Below are positions 1-5,887 of a stretch of DNA of 6,598 nucleotides, piece after piece. The notes beneath the pieces were generated by a model. That model saw only the letters and a program-made list of their open reading frames with translations. It was not told the origin of the DNA and made no database searches. Both the position numbers and the translations under genes were made by a program. Origin of the DNA: JBDTCO01 sp039923495 (GTDB lineage: Bacteria; Myxococcota_A; Polyangia; Palsa-1104); the NCBI GenBank assembly GCA_039923495.1, contig JBDTCO010000241.1:1-6598 (forward strand), read 5' to 3'. How positions within the stretch are numbered: the first letter of the stretch is position 1; each line of letters begins with the position of its first letter.

Positions 1-509
1 CCGACCGCGAGCGCGAGGAGCACGACGGCGAGGACCTGGTTCTCGACGAACGGTCTGGCGAGGCTGTCCGGCACGAGCGCCTCGAGCGCATGCCGCGTCG
101 AGAGCTCGGGTCGCACGATCAGCGCCGTCGAGGTCACGACGAGCTGCGACGCGTCCACTCGACGCCCCGGTGCGATGAGGAGGCCGAGCCCGATCGAGAG
201 GAGCGCAGCGATGGTCGTGTTGGTGATGCAGATGGCGATCAGGCGCGCACCCATCTTGCCCGTGAGCGGCGCACGCGCGATCGCGTCGACGATCGCGAAG
301 AAGACGAGCGGGGTGGCGAGCGCCTTCAACAGCCGCACGACGACGGCGCCGAGCTCGCCGAGCACCGCAGCGCGCGAGTGGAGGACGAGGCCCGCCCAGA
401 CACCGGCGACGATCGCCACGACGAGCTGGAACCACAGCTGCGTCCAGAACGGCGACGCGGACTTTTGCACCGACGACGACAGCGTGGTGCCTCGCTCCTC
501 GCCTCCCAT
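1..509 (-). CDS. Dicarboxylate/amino acid:cation symporter (SDF/DAACS family), 5' part only
   Basis: Secondary transporter of the sodium/proton:dicarboxylate symporter (SLC1-like, GltP/DctA) family, expected in the inner membrane to import C4-dicarboxylates or acidic amino acids with cations. The visible 169 codons hold a short polar N-terminus, a first helix around residues 25-44, a second segment around 55-78 with the family-typical LKALATPLVFFAIVDAI pattern, a third helix around 88-113, and then PDSLARPFVENQVLAVV (147-163), which matches the 'N-x-L-x-V-V' segment before the next helix. The gene runs off the left edge, so the substrate-binding hairpins and the C-terminal half are not visible. 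The ATG at 509 is chosen because a GAGG sits three bases upstream on the minus strand. It is divergent from the PilZ gene, 77 bp away. Substrate cannot be assigned. Confidence 0.85.
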   Translation of the reverse strand, partial: MGGEERGTTLSSSVQKSASPFWTQLWFQLVVAIVAGVWAGLVLHSRAAVLGELGAVVVRLLKALATPLVFFAIVDAIARAPLTGKMGARLIAICITNTTIAALLSIGLGLLIAPGRRVDASQLVVTSTALIVRPELSTRHALEALVPDSLARPFVENQVLAVVLLALAV

Positions 510-586
510 GCGCCTCACGCTATAGCGGGCCACACGTGCGCAGCAAGGGCGCGGACCGTCGCGAAACCGGCTACGATGACGAGGTC
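510..586. promoter_or_regulatory. Divergent spacer between symporter and PilZ genes, with a GCTATAGC palindrome
   Basis: This 77-bp spacer separates two divergent starts and so must hold, or lie next to, promoters for both directions. It contains an AT-richer palindrome, GCTATAGC (519-526), which could act as a -10-like element. On the minus strand TATAGC (519-524) follows a weak TTGCTG (541-546) at 16 bp. That would place the transcription start almost on the symporter ribosome site (GAGG at 513-516), so the assignment is doubtful. No convincing -35 is visible for the plus direction. Confidence 0.2.
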
Positions 587-952
587 ATGAGCAATGTTCC
601 CACCGCTCCCACGCTCCCGATCGACGATCGTCGCAAGTTCCCACGTGTCGATCTGGAGGCCACCAACATTCGCCTCGCCGCGTCGGAGGTGGGCCAGGCC
701 AAGGTGAGGATCGCCCGCATCGTCGACTTCTCGATCGGCGGCCTGCAGGTCGAGCTCGTCGAGGGCGAGCCGGAGCCGCGCCTCGGCAGCCTCCTCGACG
801 TCAACCTCGAGTGGCCCGATGGCACCGGTCGCTTCGACGCCAGCGTACGTCGCGTGGTGCCCGGTGAGCATGGCCGGCACCGCGTGGGGATCGAGTTCGA
901 CGACCCCGATCTCGTCGGCAAGCTCCTCGGTGCCTGGCTCCGCAGCGCCTGA
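587..952 (+). CDS. PilZ-domain protein (probable cyclic di-GMP receptor)
   Basis: Single-domain PilZ protein of 121 residues. PilZ domains bind cyclic di-GMP and relay it to motility, exopolysaccharide or other outputs. Both signature motifs are visible: the arginine motif in DDRRKFPRVDLE (R16-x3-R20) and the D/N-x-S-x-x-G motif as DFSIGG (D47, S49, G52), followed by beta strands of the barrel. The C-terminal HRVGIEFDDPD is also typical of the family. No second domain is present, so it probably acts by binding a partner protein. ATG at 587 is preferred over an in-frame GTG at 536: it gives the normal short leader before the RxxxR motif and has GAGG just upstream (581-584, only two bases of spacing). 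The stop TGA (950-952) shares its last base with the next gene's ATG, so translation is probably coupled. Confidence 0.88.
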   Translation: MSNVPTAPTLPIDDRRKFPRVDLEATNIRLAASEVGQAKVRIARIVDFSIGGLQVELVEGEPEPRLGSLLDVNLEWPDGTGRFDASVRRVVPGEHGRHRVGIEFDDPDLVGKLLGAWLRSA

Positions 953-1311
953 TGTGGGAGCTGGGCCTCGTGTTCGGCCTCCTCGGCGGGCTCGTCGGCG
1001 GCGCGGCCATCCTCTCGCGTGTGCCGTGGGACTGGCTGCTCGGAGGAGGCGGGCTCTTCGTCGTGGGTGGCATCTTGTTCTCGCTACCGAGTGGCCTCGT
1101 CTATCACTTGCGCCTGCGCAGGACGCTCCTCACGCAAGGCCCGTTGCCGCGGACGTGGTGGCTGTACCCGACGCGGCTGCATGATCGCATCCCGCGCGAT
1201 CGGCGCACGTGGGTGCTCCGGCCCTTCCTCGGCGGCGCGGTCGGCATGGTGATCTGCATCATCGGCTGCGTGTTCGTGGCGTACGGCGCGTGGCGGTCGC
1301 CACCGGGGTGA
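952..1311 (+). CDS. Three-helix inner membrane protein of unknown function
   Basis: Unrecognised 119-residue membrane protein. Predicted helices lie at about residues 3-21 (glycine-rich, LGGLVGG), 29-51 and 91-113. The loop between helices 2 and 3 (about 52-90) is rich in arginine and aromatic residues (RLRRTLL, RTWWLYP, RDRRTW) and by the positive-inside rule should face the cytoplasm. There is no cleavable signal or known catalytic motif. Its ATG overlaps the PilZ stop codon (TGATG, 950-954), and its own TGA overlaps the next gene's GTG start (GTGA, 1308-1311), so it is the middle cistron of a coupled three-gene run. One inference is that it is a membrane partner of the PilZ protein, but nothing in the sequence proves this. 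Confidence 0.75.
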   Translation: MWELGLVFGLLGGLVGGAAILSRVPWDWLLGGGGLFVVGGILFSLPSGLVYHLRLRRTLLTQGPLPRTWWLYPTRLHDRIPRDRRTWVLRPFLGGAVGMVICIIGCVFVAYGAWRSPPG

Positions 1312-2351
1312 GCCCGCGCGTGCTCGACGTGCGCGCGCTCGCCGACGAGCACGCGTCCCAGGAGGCGCGGTCCTCCGCCCGCGCGGCCATCGACGAGGCG
1401 GCCGAGCTGCTGCGACGCGGTGGCCTCGTCGCGCTGCCCACCGAGACGGTGTACGGCCTTGGTGCGCACGCGCTCGACGAGGACGCGCTCGCGCGTATCT
1501 TCGCGGCGAAGGGACGTCCCACGTCGCACCCGCTCATCGCGCACGTGCTCGATCTCGATGGAGCGCGCGCGGTCGCCGACGACGTGGACCGCGCGCGCGT
1601 GCTGACCGACGTGCTGTGGCCCGGGCCGCTCACCGTCGTGCTGCCTCGTGCTGCGCGCGCGCCCGGTGCACTCTCTGGCGGCCTTCCGACGGTCGCGGTG
1701 CGGGCACCCGCGCATCCGGTCGCGCGCGCGCTCATCGCCGCGCTCGGTGCGCCGATCGCCGCGCCGAGCGCCAACCGCTACCAGCACGTCTCGCCGACGA
1801 CCGCCGCGCATGTCGTTCGCTCGCTCGGTGACGCCGTCGAGCTCGTGCTCGATGGGGGCCCCACGCAAAGCGGCATCGAGTCCACGGTCGTCGACCTGAT
1901 CGGTGCACCCCGCGTGCTGCGTCCCGGCCCCCTCTCCCTCGCGACGCTGCGCACCCTGCTGCCTTCCATCGAGGGGACCGCGATCACGGTGGCGGCGGAC
2001 GAGGCGCGTGCGTCACCCGGACTGGACGCGCGGCACTATGCGCCCGGGGTTCCAGCGTCACTGTTCACGACTCCGCCGTCGTGGCGCGCCGGCGAGGGTG
2101 CGCTGCTGTGCGGTGCGCGATACGCGAGCGCCGCGCGTGCGGCGGGCGTCCGCGTTGTCGTGCTGGCTCTCGATGCGGAGCGCTACGCCGCGGGACTGTA
2201 CGCGGCGTTGCACGAGCTCGATGCGGCGGGCCTGACGCACATCCACGTGGAGGCGGTGCCCGCGGACGAGCGCTGGGATGCGGTGCGCGATCGCGTGACG
2301 CGCGCGGCCTACATGGAGCTCGGCTCCGTCGGCGGTGCCCAGAAGTCGTAG
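1308..2351 (+). CDS. tsaC: L-threonylcarbamoyladenylate synthase, Sua5 type (tRNA t6A synthesis)
   Basis: Cytoplasmic enzyme that makes threonylcarbamoyl-AMP from threonine, bicarbonate and ATP. The TsaB/TsaD/TsaE machinery then transfers the group to A37 of ANN-decoding tRNAs. The YrdC/TsaC domain covers about residues 25-215, with LPTETVYGLG (43-52), KGRPTSHPL (68-76), the PSAN motif (153-156) followed by SPTT, ESTVVD (191-196) and LRPGPL (204-209). The C-terminal Sua5 domain (about 240-340) is introduced by ARHYAP (241-246) and ends with the DRVTRAA segment. At 347 residues it matches the long two-domain Sua5 form rather than the short TsaC form. The GTG at 1308 is chosen because it overlaps the upstream stop by four bases and gives a normal N-terminus; GTG at 1320 is an alternative. 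The in-frame ATG at 1209 lies deep inside the upstream membrane gene and is unlikely. The last 43 bp overlap the convergent acyltransferase gene. Confidence 0.92.
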   Translation: MSPRVLDVRALADEHASQEARSSARAAIDEAAELLRRGGLVALPTETVYGLGAHALDEDALARIFAAKGRPTSHPLIAHVLDLDGARAVADDVDRARVLTDVLWPGPLTVVLPRAARAPGALSGGLPTVAVRAPAHPVARALIAALGAPIAAPSANRYQHVSPTTAAHVVRSLGDAVELVLDGGPTQSGIESTVVDLIGAPRVLRPGPLSLATLRTLLPSIEGTAITVAADEARASPGLDARHYAPGVPASLFTTPPSWRAGEGALLCGARYASAARAAGVRVVVLALDAERYAAGLYAALHELDAAGLTHIHVEAVPADERWDAVRDRVTRAAYMELGSVGGAQKS

Positions 2352-3241
2352 AAGTTGAACCACTGCAGCGGGTAGCGGCGCACCCACTTCTCGTAGACCG
2401 CAACGGTGCGCTCGAGCGCTTCTCGAAGGTCTGCATAGCGGTCGCGCGTGTGAGCGACGCGGATGGGCTCCTCGTAGTGGACCTCCACACGCGATCGATC
2501 GCCGTCGGGGTACACCGCAAACACCGGCACGATCGGGCAGCGCGCGAGGCGAGCGAGCAGCGTCGCGCCGATGGGGAAGCTCGCCGGCTTGCCGAAGAAC
2601 GGAAGCGCCATGTGTCCCGCACCGATCTGACGATCGAGCTGCATGCCGACGAGCTCGCCCCGCCGCAGCACCTTGTGCAGGTCGAGCAGCGCGAACGGCG
2701 ATGCCGTGGTGTAGACGATGTCGAACTGGCTGCGCACCTCGCGTTCGAAATCCGAGACGTGGCGGTTCGGCTCCTCGGCCATGGCCATCGTCACGTGCCG
2801 CGCGTCCTGTCGGTCGCGCAGGAGGTACGGCATGAGCTGCCACGCGCCGAAGTGTCCCGTCGTCGTGATCGCGCCGTTGCCCTCTGCGAGACACGCGTCG
2901 ATGCGCTCGCGGTTCACGAACGTGACGTCGACCGGGAGCGGCGCGCCGCTGTGCAGCGCATAGAGGTATGTGACCGACTGCGCGTAGTAGATGAGCAGCA
3001 GGTACGCGCGACGGTGACGCTCGAACGCGGACGTCGGCCCGAGCACCTGCTCGAGGTTCGACTCGATCGCGCGGCGCGCCGCGGGGAGCGCCGCGTAGAA
3101 GAGACCGGTGGCGGGCGGCACGACGAGCCGCTGCGCGATCGGCGGCGTAGCGCGAGCGAAACGCATGAGCACGCGACGCAGCGCCGGCCCCTCGAACGGA
3201 TGGCGAAACGCGCGACGAGAAGGCGGGGGCGGGGTGGACAC
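2309..3241 (-). CDS. LpxL/HtrB-like lysophospholipid/lipid A acyltransferase family protein
   Basis: Member of the lipid A biosynthesis acyltransferase (LPLAT) family, which transfers acyl chains to lipid A or related envelope lipids at the inner face of the inner membrane. The 310-residue length is normal. Recognisable segments are GAITTTGHFGAWQL (123-136, the catalytic block), LVGMQLDRQIG (197-207), LPFFGKPASFPIGATLLA (213-230, the family FFG...G..LLA block) and QWFNFYDFW (293-301). The catalytic block is odd: the usual H-x4-E/D dyad reads H130-x4-Q135. The N-terminus is basic with weak hydrophobicity (about 31-58) rather than a clear membrane anchor. GTG at 3241 is the only upstream start because an in-frame TAA lies at 3260-3262; the ribosome site is weak. 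The substrate cannot be told: lipid A, an ornithine lipid or an aryl-polyene-type product are all possible. The gene stands alone on this strand. Confidence 0.83.
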   Translation of the reverse strand: MSTPPPPSRRAFRHPFEGPALRRVLMRFARATPPIAQRLVVPPATGLFYAALPAARRAIESNLEQVLGPTSAFERHRRAYLLLIYYAQSVTYLYALHSGAPLPVDVTFVNRERIDACLAEGNGAITTTGHFGAWQLMPYLLRDRQDARHVTMAMAEEPNRHVSDFEREVRSQFDIVYTTASPFALLDLHKVLRRGELVGMQLDRQIGAGHMALPFFGKPASFPIGATLLARLARCPIVPVFAVYPDGDRSRVEVHYEEPIRVAHTRDRYADLREALERTVAVYEKWVRRYPLQWFNFYDFWAPPTEPSSM

Positions 3242-3457
3242 GGCGAGCGTTCGACCAGCTTAGCAGAGCTCGCGCAGAGATCGCCGCGACCCGTTCGCGC
3301 ACGTGCGCGACGAGGCATTTTGAGACGTTGGGGCGCAAGGCCGCTCCCGCGCGACAGCACTTCGCGGAGTTACGCGCAACGTGCGACGCGTCCGAGCTGG
3401 CACGCCGGCTGCTCGAAGAGACTGCGTTCGCCGCGACGAAGCGGCCTGGAGATTCCC
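3242..3457. other. 216-bp divergent intergenic region, no gene supported
   Basis: This spacer lies between the divergent acyltransferase and small membrane protein genes and should hold promoters for both. It contains an AT-richer patch with TTGAGA (3320-3325) that could be a -35-like element on the plus strand, but no acceptable -10 follows at normal spacing. Several frames stay open through it, as expected at this GC content. None shows a recognisable protein, start signal or ribosome site. No tRNA-like or strong terminator hairpin was seen. Confidence 0.45.
3448..3451 (+). promoter_or_regulatory. Ribosome binding site for the small membrane protein
   Basis: GGAG lies six bases before the ATG at 3458. 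It decides that start over the in-frame ATG two codons later (3464), and it is the best-placed ribosome site seen in this window. Confidence 0.6.
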
Positions 3458-3697
3458 ATGCTCATGCTCAACGACAACGGCAACCACCTCAACGACGACA
3501 TCATCGAGATCGACGACAGCGACCTCATCCCGGTCACCGACCTCGTGATGATGGACCCGTGCGCGCTCGCGGAGTACGACCGCTCGGACGCGCGCTTCAT
3601 GAACCGCCAGGCCGGCAAGATCGGCTGGGCGCTGCTGTGGCTCCTCGGCATCCCGCTGCCCGTGCTACTCGTCATCTATCTCATCCGCGGCCACTAG
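3458..3697 (+). CDS. Small acidic protein with one C-terminal membrane helix, unknown function
   Basis: Unrecognised 79-residue protein. Residues 1-45 are strongly acidic and polar (DDIIEIDDSDLIPVTDLV is typical), followed by a short basic stretch RFMNRQAGKI (46-55) and one hydrophobic helix at about 56-76 (WALLWLLGIPLPVLLVIYLI), ending RGH. This is a tail-anchored or single-pass layout; the positive-inside rule puts the N-terminal acidic part in the cytoplasm only weakly, since both ends of the helix carry basic residues. A good GGAG precedes the ATG. The stop TAG (3695-3697) falls at the point where the TrmL reading frame, shifted by +1, begins its conserved sequence, so the two are probably co-transcribed. 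The clean ribosome site and helix support a real gene, but no family is recognised. Confidence 0.65.
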   Translation: MLMLNDNGNHLNDDIIEIDDSDLIPVTDLVMMDPCALAEYDRSDARFMNRQAGKIGWALLWLLGIPLPVLLVIYLIRGH

Positions 3698-4148
3698 CCT
3701 CCACCTCGTCCTCGTCGAGCCCGAGATCGCCTGGAACACGGGCAATGTCGGGCGCACGGCGCTCGCGCTCGACGCGGAACTGCACCTCGTCGGCAAGCTC
3801 GGCTTCGAGCTCGACGACAAGCGCGTGCGGCGCGCTGGGCTCGATTACTGGGAGCACGTGCGAGTTCGCAGGTGGGATGACTTCGCCCAGCTCGAAGCGG
3901 CCGGTCTCGGCCAAGTGTACCTCTTCAGCGCGCGTGCCGATCGAACCTACTGGGACGCGAAGTACGAGGACCCGTGCGTGCTCGTGTTCGGCCGGGAGAG
4001 CGTCGGCCTCGGAGACCTTCTGCGCGGACGCGAGTCGGACACTTTCTCCATCCCGCAAACAGACGAGCACGTGCGCTCGCTGAACCTGTCCACGGCGGTC
4101 GCGGTCGTCGGCTACGAGGCGACGCGTCAGCACCGCTCCCGAGTATGA
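3678..4148 (+). CDS. trmL: tRNA (cytidine/uridine-2'-O-)-methyltransferase TrmL-like, no canonical start codon
   Basis: SPOUT-family methyltransferase that uses S-adenosylmethionine to 2'-O-methylate the wobble nucleotide 34 of certain leucine tRNAs. The conserved N-terminus LHLVLVEPEIAWNTGN is followed by VGRTALALDAELHLVGKLGF. The cofactor knot is complete: LVFGRESVGL (102-111) and IPQTDEHVRSLNLSTAVAV (125-143). Counted from 3678 the protein is 156 residues, close to the usual TrmL length. The start is the problem. The frame is open from 3603, after a TGA at 3600-3602, yet has no ATG, GTG or TTG before GTG at 3825. Starting at 3825 would delete about 50 residues, including the NTGN motif. 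ATC at 3678 is the only near-cognate codon at a fitting place and overlaps the upstream gene by 20 bp. The alternatives are a sequencing error or a +1 frameshift from the upstream gene. Identity is firm; the start is uncertain. Confidence 0.82.
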   Translation: MSSAATSLHLVLVEPEIAWNTGNVGRTALALDAELHLVGKLGFELDDKRVRRAGLDYWEHVRVRRWDDFAQLEAAGLGQVYLFSARADRTYWDAKYEDPCVLVFGRESVGLGDLLRGRESDTFSIPQTDEHVRSLNLSTAVAVVGYEATRQHRSRV

Positions 4149-4157
4149 TGTAGCGGC

Positions 4158-4427
4158 GTGACCGCTCCTCGCGGCGCTTTCGTGTTTCCTGCTCGCGGCG
4201 TGCGCCGCCGTGCCGACGCTGTAGCTCCACGACTGGGAGCTCATCACGGGTGGCGAAAGCTCGAACGTGCGGCGCCCGGCACACCTCGGCCAGGCCCTCG
4301 CGCTCGCCCCGTGCCGACCCTTCGACGTGCAGGAGCTCCTCACGCGTTGCCTCCACGTTGCCTCCACGACGATCCGAGGGCCCGGCCGACCGCACGCGAG
4401 CTCGAACGCGGCCTCGCCAAGCTCTAG
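4158..4427 (+). pseudogene. Decayed gene: lipoprotein-like start and kinase-like C-terminal tail, three lesions
   Basis: One reading frame (codons from 4162) reads PLLAALSCFLLAACAAVPTL, a hydrophobic segment ending in a lipobox-like LAAC, then hits TAG (4222-4224). It continues as LHDWELITGGESS... to QELLTRCLH. An 11-bp tandem duplication (4345-4366) then shifts the frame into HDDPRARPTARELERGLAKL and a TAG at 4425. Removing one repeat copy joins the halves as LLTRCLHDDPRARPTARELE, which resembles the end of a Ser/Thr protein kinase C-lobe (L-x2-C-L-x2-D-P-x2-R-P-T). The frame also lacks a start: GTG at 4158 is one base out of phase. The middle is not recognised, so this may be a chimeric remnant. 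A GTG frame (4158-4427) is open throughout, but its product is arginine-rich and unlike a real protein. The remnant lies directly after trmL. Confidence 0.5.
4345..4366 (+). repeat. 11-bp perfect tandem duplication (two copies)
   Basis: CGTTGCCTCCA occurs at 4345-4355 and again at 4356-4366, followed by CG, which extends the match by two bases. The unit is not a multiple of three, so it shifts the reading frame. Deleting one copy restores a continuous kinase-like tail ending at the TAG at 4425-4427. This looks like a replication-slippage mutation in a coding sequence. Confidence 0.85.
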
Positions 4428-5809
4428 GCGGCGGGCTTCGGTGCCGGGTCGTACCAGCCCGTCGGCGGCGCGAGCGCCTTTGCCTCTTCGGGGCCCCACG
4501 AGCCGGGCTCGTAGGTGTGCACCGGCGTGACGTTGCCGATCACCGGATCGACGACGCGCCACGACTGCTCGACGGCGTCCTTGCGCGCGAAGAGCGTGGC
4601 GTCCCCCGCGATCGCATCGCCGATGAGGCGCTCGTACGGCTTGAGCGTGTCCTTGCTCGTGCGCTGGAGCTCGAGCTCGACGGCCTCGCCCGTCATCGCC
4701 TCGCCGCCCTTCTTGACGTTGGCGCCGATCGCGATCGCGGTGTCGGGCCCGAGGCGAAAGCGGAGGTGGTTGCGCGCAGGCTTCGCCGCGTCGTCGAGGA
4801 CCGCGCGCTTCGCGGTCTTCCAGGTGACGATCGCCTCGGTCGCCGTGACCTTCAGCGACTTGCCCGCGCGGATGTAGATGGGAACGCCGTCCCAGCGCGG
4901 CGAGTCGATGTGCAAGCGCAGCGCCGCGAAGGTCTCGGTCTTCGAGTCCTTCGCGACGCCATCCTCGTCGAGGTAGCCGCGCGCCTGCCCGCGGATCAGA
5001 TCCTTCTTGTTCATGGTGTGGATCTGCGCGAGCAGGTTGCTGCGCTCCTTCTGTAGCGCGGAGTGACCCGGCTTGCCCGGCAGGTCCATCGTGAGGCACG
5101 CGACCAGCTCGAGCATGTGGTTCTGCACGACGTCGCGCATCGCACCGACGGAGTCGTAGAACCTGGCGCGGCCCTTCACGCCGAACGTCTCGGCCATCGT
5201 GATCTGGATGCTCTCGACATGCTCGCGATCCATCGCCGACTCGATGAACGGGTTGGCAGCGCGGAAGTAGACGATGCCCTCGACGGGCTCCTTCCCGAGG
5301 AAGTGGTCGAGACGGAAGATCGCCTCCTCGGGGAAGTACGCGTGCAGCGCGTGTGTGAGCGCCTTCGCGGAGGCCTGGTCGTGACCGAACGGCTTCTCCA
5401 GCGCGAGCCGCCCTCCTTTCGCGAGCCCGACGGCCGCGAGGTTCCTGGCGACCTTCTCGAACGTCTCCGGCGGGAGCGCGACGTACGCGAGCGGGTGCTG
5501 CGCTCCGCCGAGGGCGGTCTTGATGCCCTCGAACGTGGTCGGATCGTCGTAGTCGACCGCGACGTAGCGGAGCTGCTGCTTCATGCGGTCGAACTGGCTC
5601 GCATCGCCCGACTCGTCGAGCGACGCCTTCATCTTCTTCGCCATCGCCTCGAGACCGATCTCGCCACGGCCGACGGCGACGATCGGCATGTCGAGCCGGC
5701 CCGCCTTCACGAGCGCCTGGAGCGCCGGAAAGATCTGCTTGTGGGCGAGGTCCCCCGTCGCACCGAAGAAGACGAGGCCGTCTGATCGAGTCGTATCCAT
5801 GGCGTGCAT
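4424..5809 (-). CDS. zwf: Glucose-6-phosphate 1-dehydrogenase
   Basis: Cytoplasmic enzyme oxidising glucose-6-phosphate to 6-phosphogluconolactone with NAD(P)+, the entry step of the oxidative pentose phosphate (and Entner-Doudoroff) route. The 461-residue protein has the N-terminal Rossmann motif FGATGDLAHKQIFPAL (15-30), EKPFG (138-142), the substrate/catalytic motif RLDHFLGKE (166-174, with D168 and H169) and FYDSVGAMRDVVQNHMLE (217-234), where H231 corresponds to the catalytic base. The C-terminal block YERLIGDAIAGDATLFAR (392-409) and YEPGSWGPEEA (433-443) completes the fold. It is slightly shorter than the 480-500 residue enterobacterial enzymes but looks intact. ATG at 5809 or, three codons later, ATG at 5800 could be the start; neither has a strong ribosome site. 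No pgl, gnd or opcA neighbour is present. Its TAG shares the palindrome CTAG (4424-4427) with the convergent pseudogene stop. Confidence 0.96.
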   Translation of the reverse strand: MHAMDTTRSDGLVFFGATGDLAHKQIFPALQALVKAGRLDMPIVAVGRGEIGLEAMAKKMKASLDESGDASQFDRMKQQLRYVAVDYDDPTTFEGIKTALGGAQHPLAYVALPPETFEKVARNLAAVGLAKGGRLALEKPFGHDQASAKALTHALHAYFPEEAIFRLDHFLGKEPVEGIVYFRAANPFIESAMDREHVESIQITMAETFGVKGRARFYDSVGAMRDVVQNHMLELVACLTMDLPGKPGHSALQKERSNLLAQIHTMNKKDLIRGQARGYLDEDGVAKDSKTETFAALRLHIDSPRWDGVPIYIRAGKSLKVTATEAIVTWKTAKRAVLDDAAKPARNHLRFRLGPDTAIAIGANVKKGGEAMTGEAVELELQRTSKDTLKPYERLIGDAIAGDATLFARKDAVEQSWRVVDPVIGNVTPVHTYEPGSWGPEEAKALAPPTGWYDPAPKPAA

Positions 5810-5887
5810 CGTACAGCGACTCGAGCGGACGCAGCGCGCCGACGATGGGTCGGCCGAGTCCGCTTCGGATTCGAGTACGCTTCGGCG

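Noticed and set aside
536..586. GTG at 536 as the PilZ start
   Set aside because: The extra 17 residues are polar without homology, there is no ribosome site before 536, and it would leave only 26 bp to the divergent symporter start. ATG at 587 gives a normal PilZ N-terminus.
2081..3697. A 538-codon plus-strand frame running through the acyltransferase region
   Set aside because: It lies antisense to a clear acyltransferase, gives an arginine-rich product without family motifs, and only its last 80 codons (3458-3697) look like a real gene with their own ribosome site.
3697..3702. Programmed +1 frameshift like that of prfB at the upstream stop
   Set aside because: The stop is TAG rather than the TGA of prfB, no Shine-Dalgarno-like stimulator lies just upstream, and the last sense codon CAC cannot re-pair well one base on. 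It is kept only as an alternative within the TrmL finding.
4152..4166. Inverted repeat AGCGG/CCGCT just after the trmL stop
   Set aside because: A five-base GC stem is expected often by chance at this base composition and no T-run follows.
4223..4241. Hairpin AGCTCC (4223-4228) with GGAGCT (4236-4241) as a terminator for trmL
   Set aside because: The stem is only six base pairs and no T-run follows, so it does not qualify as an intrinsic terminator.
3681..5099. A 472-codon minus-strand frame antisense to trmL and out of frame within zwf
   Set aside because: It is a by-product of high GC. The zwf frame and the TrmL frame explain the same DNA with strong motifs.
4250..5785. Long plus-strand frames antisense to zwf (4250-5056 and 5063-5785)
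   Set aside because: Their products are rich in arginine, aspartate and leucine and are mirror images of the zwf codons; no start signal or family resemblance.
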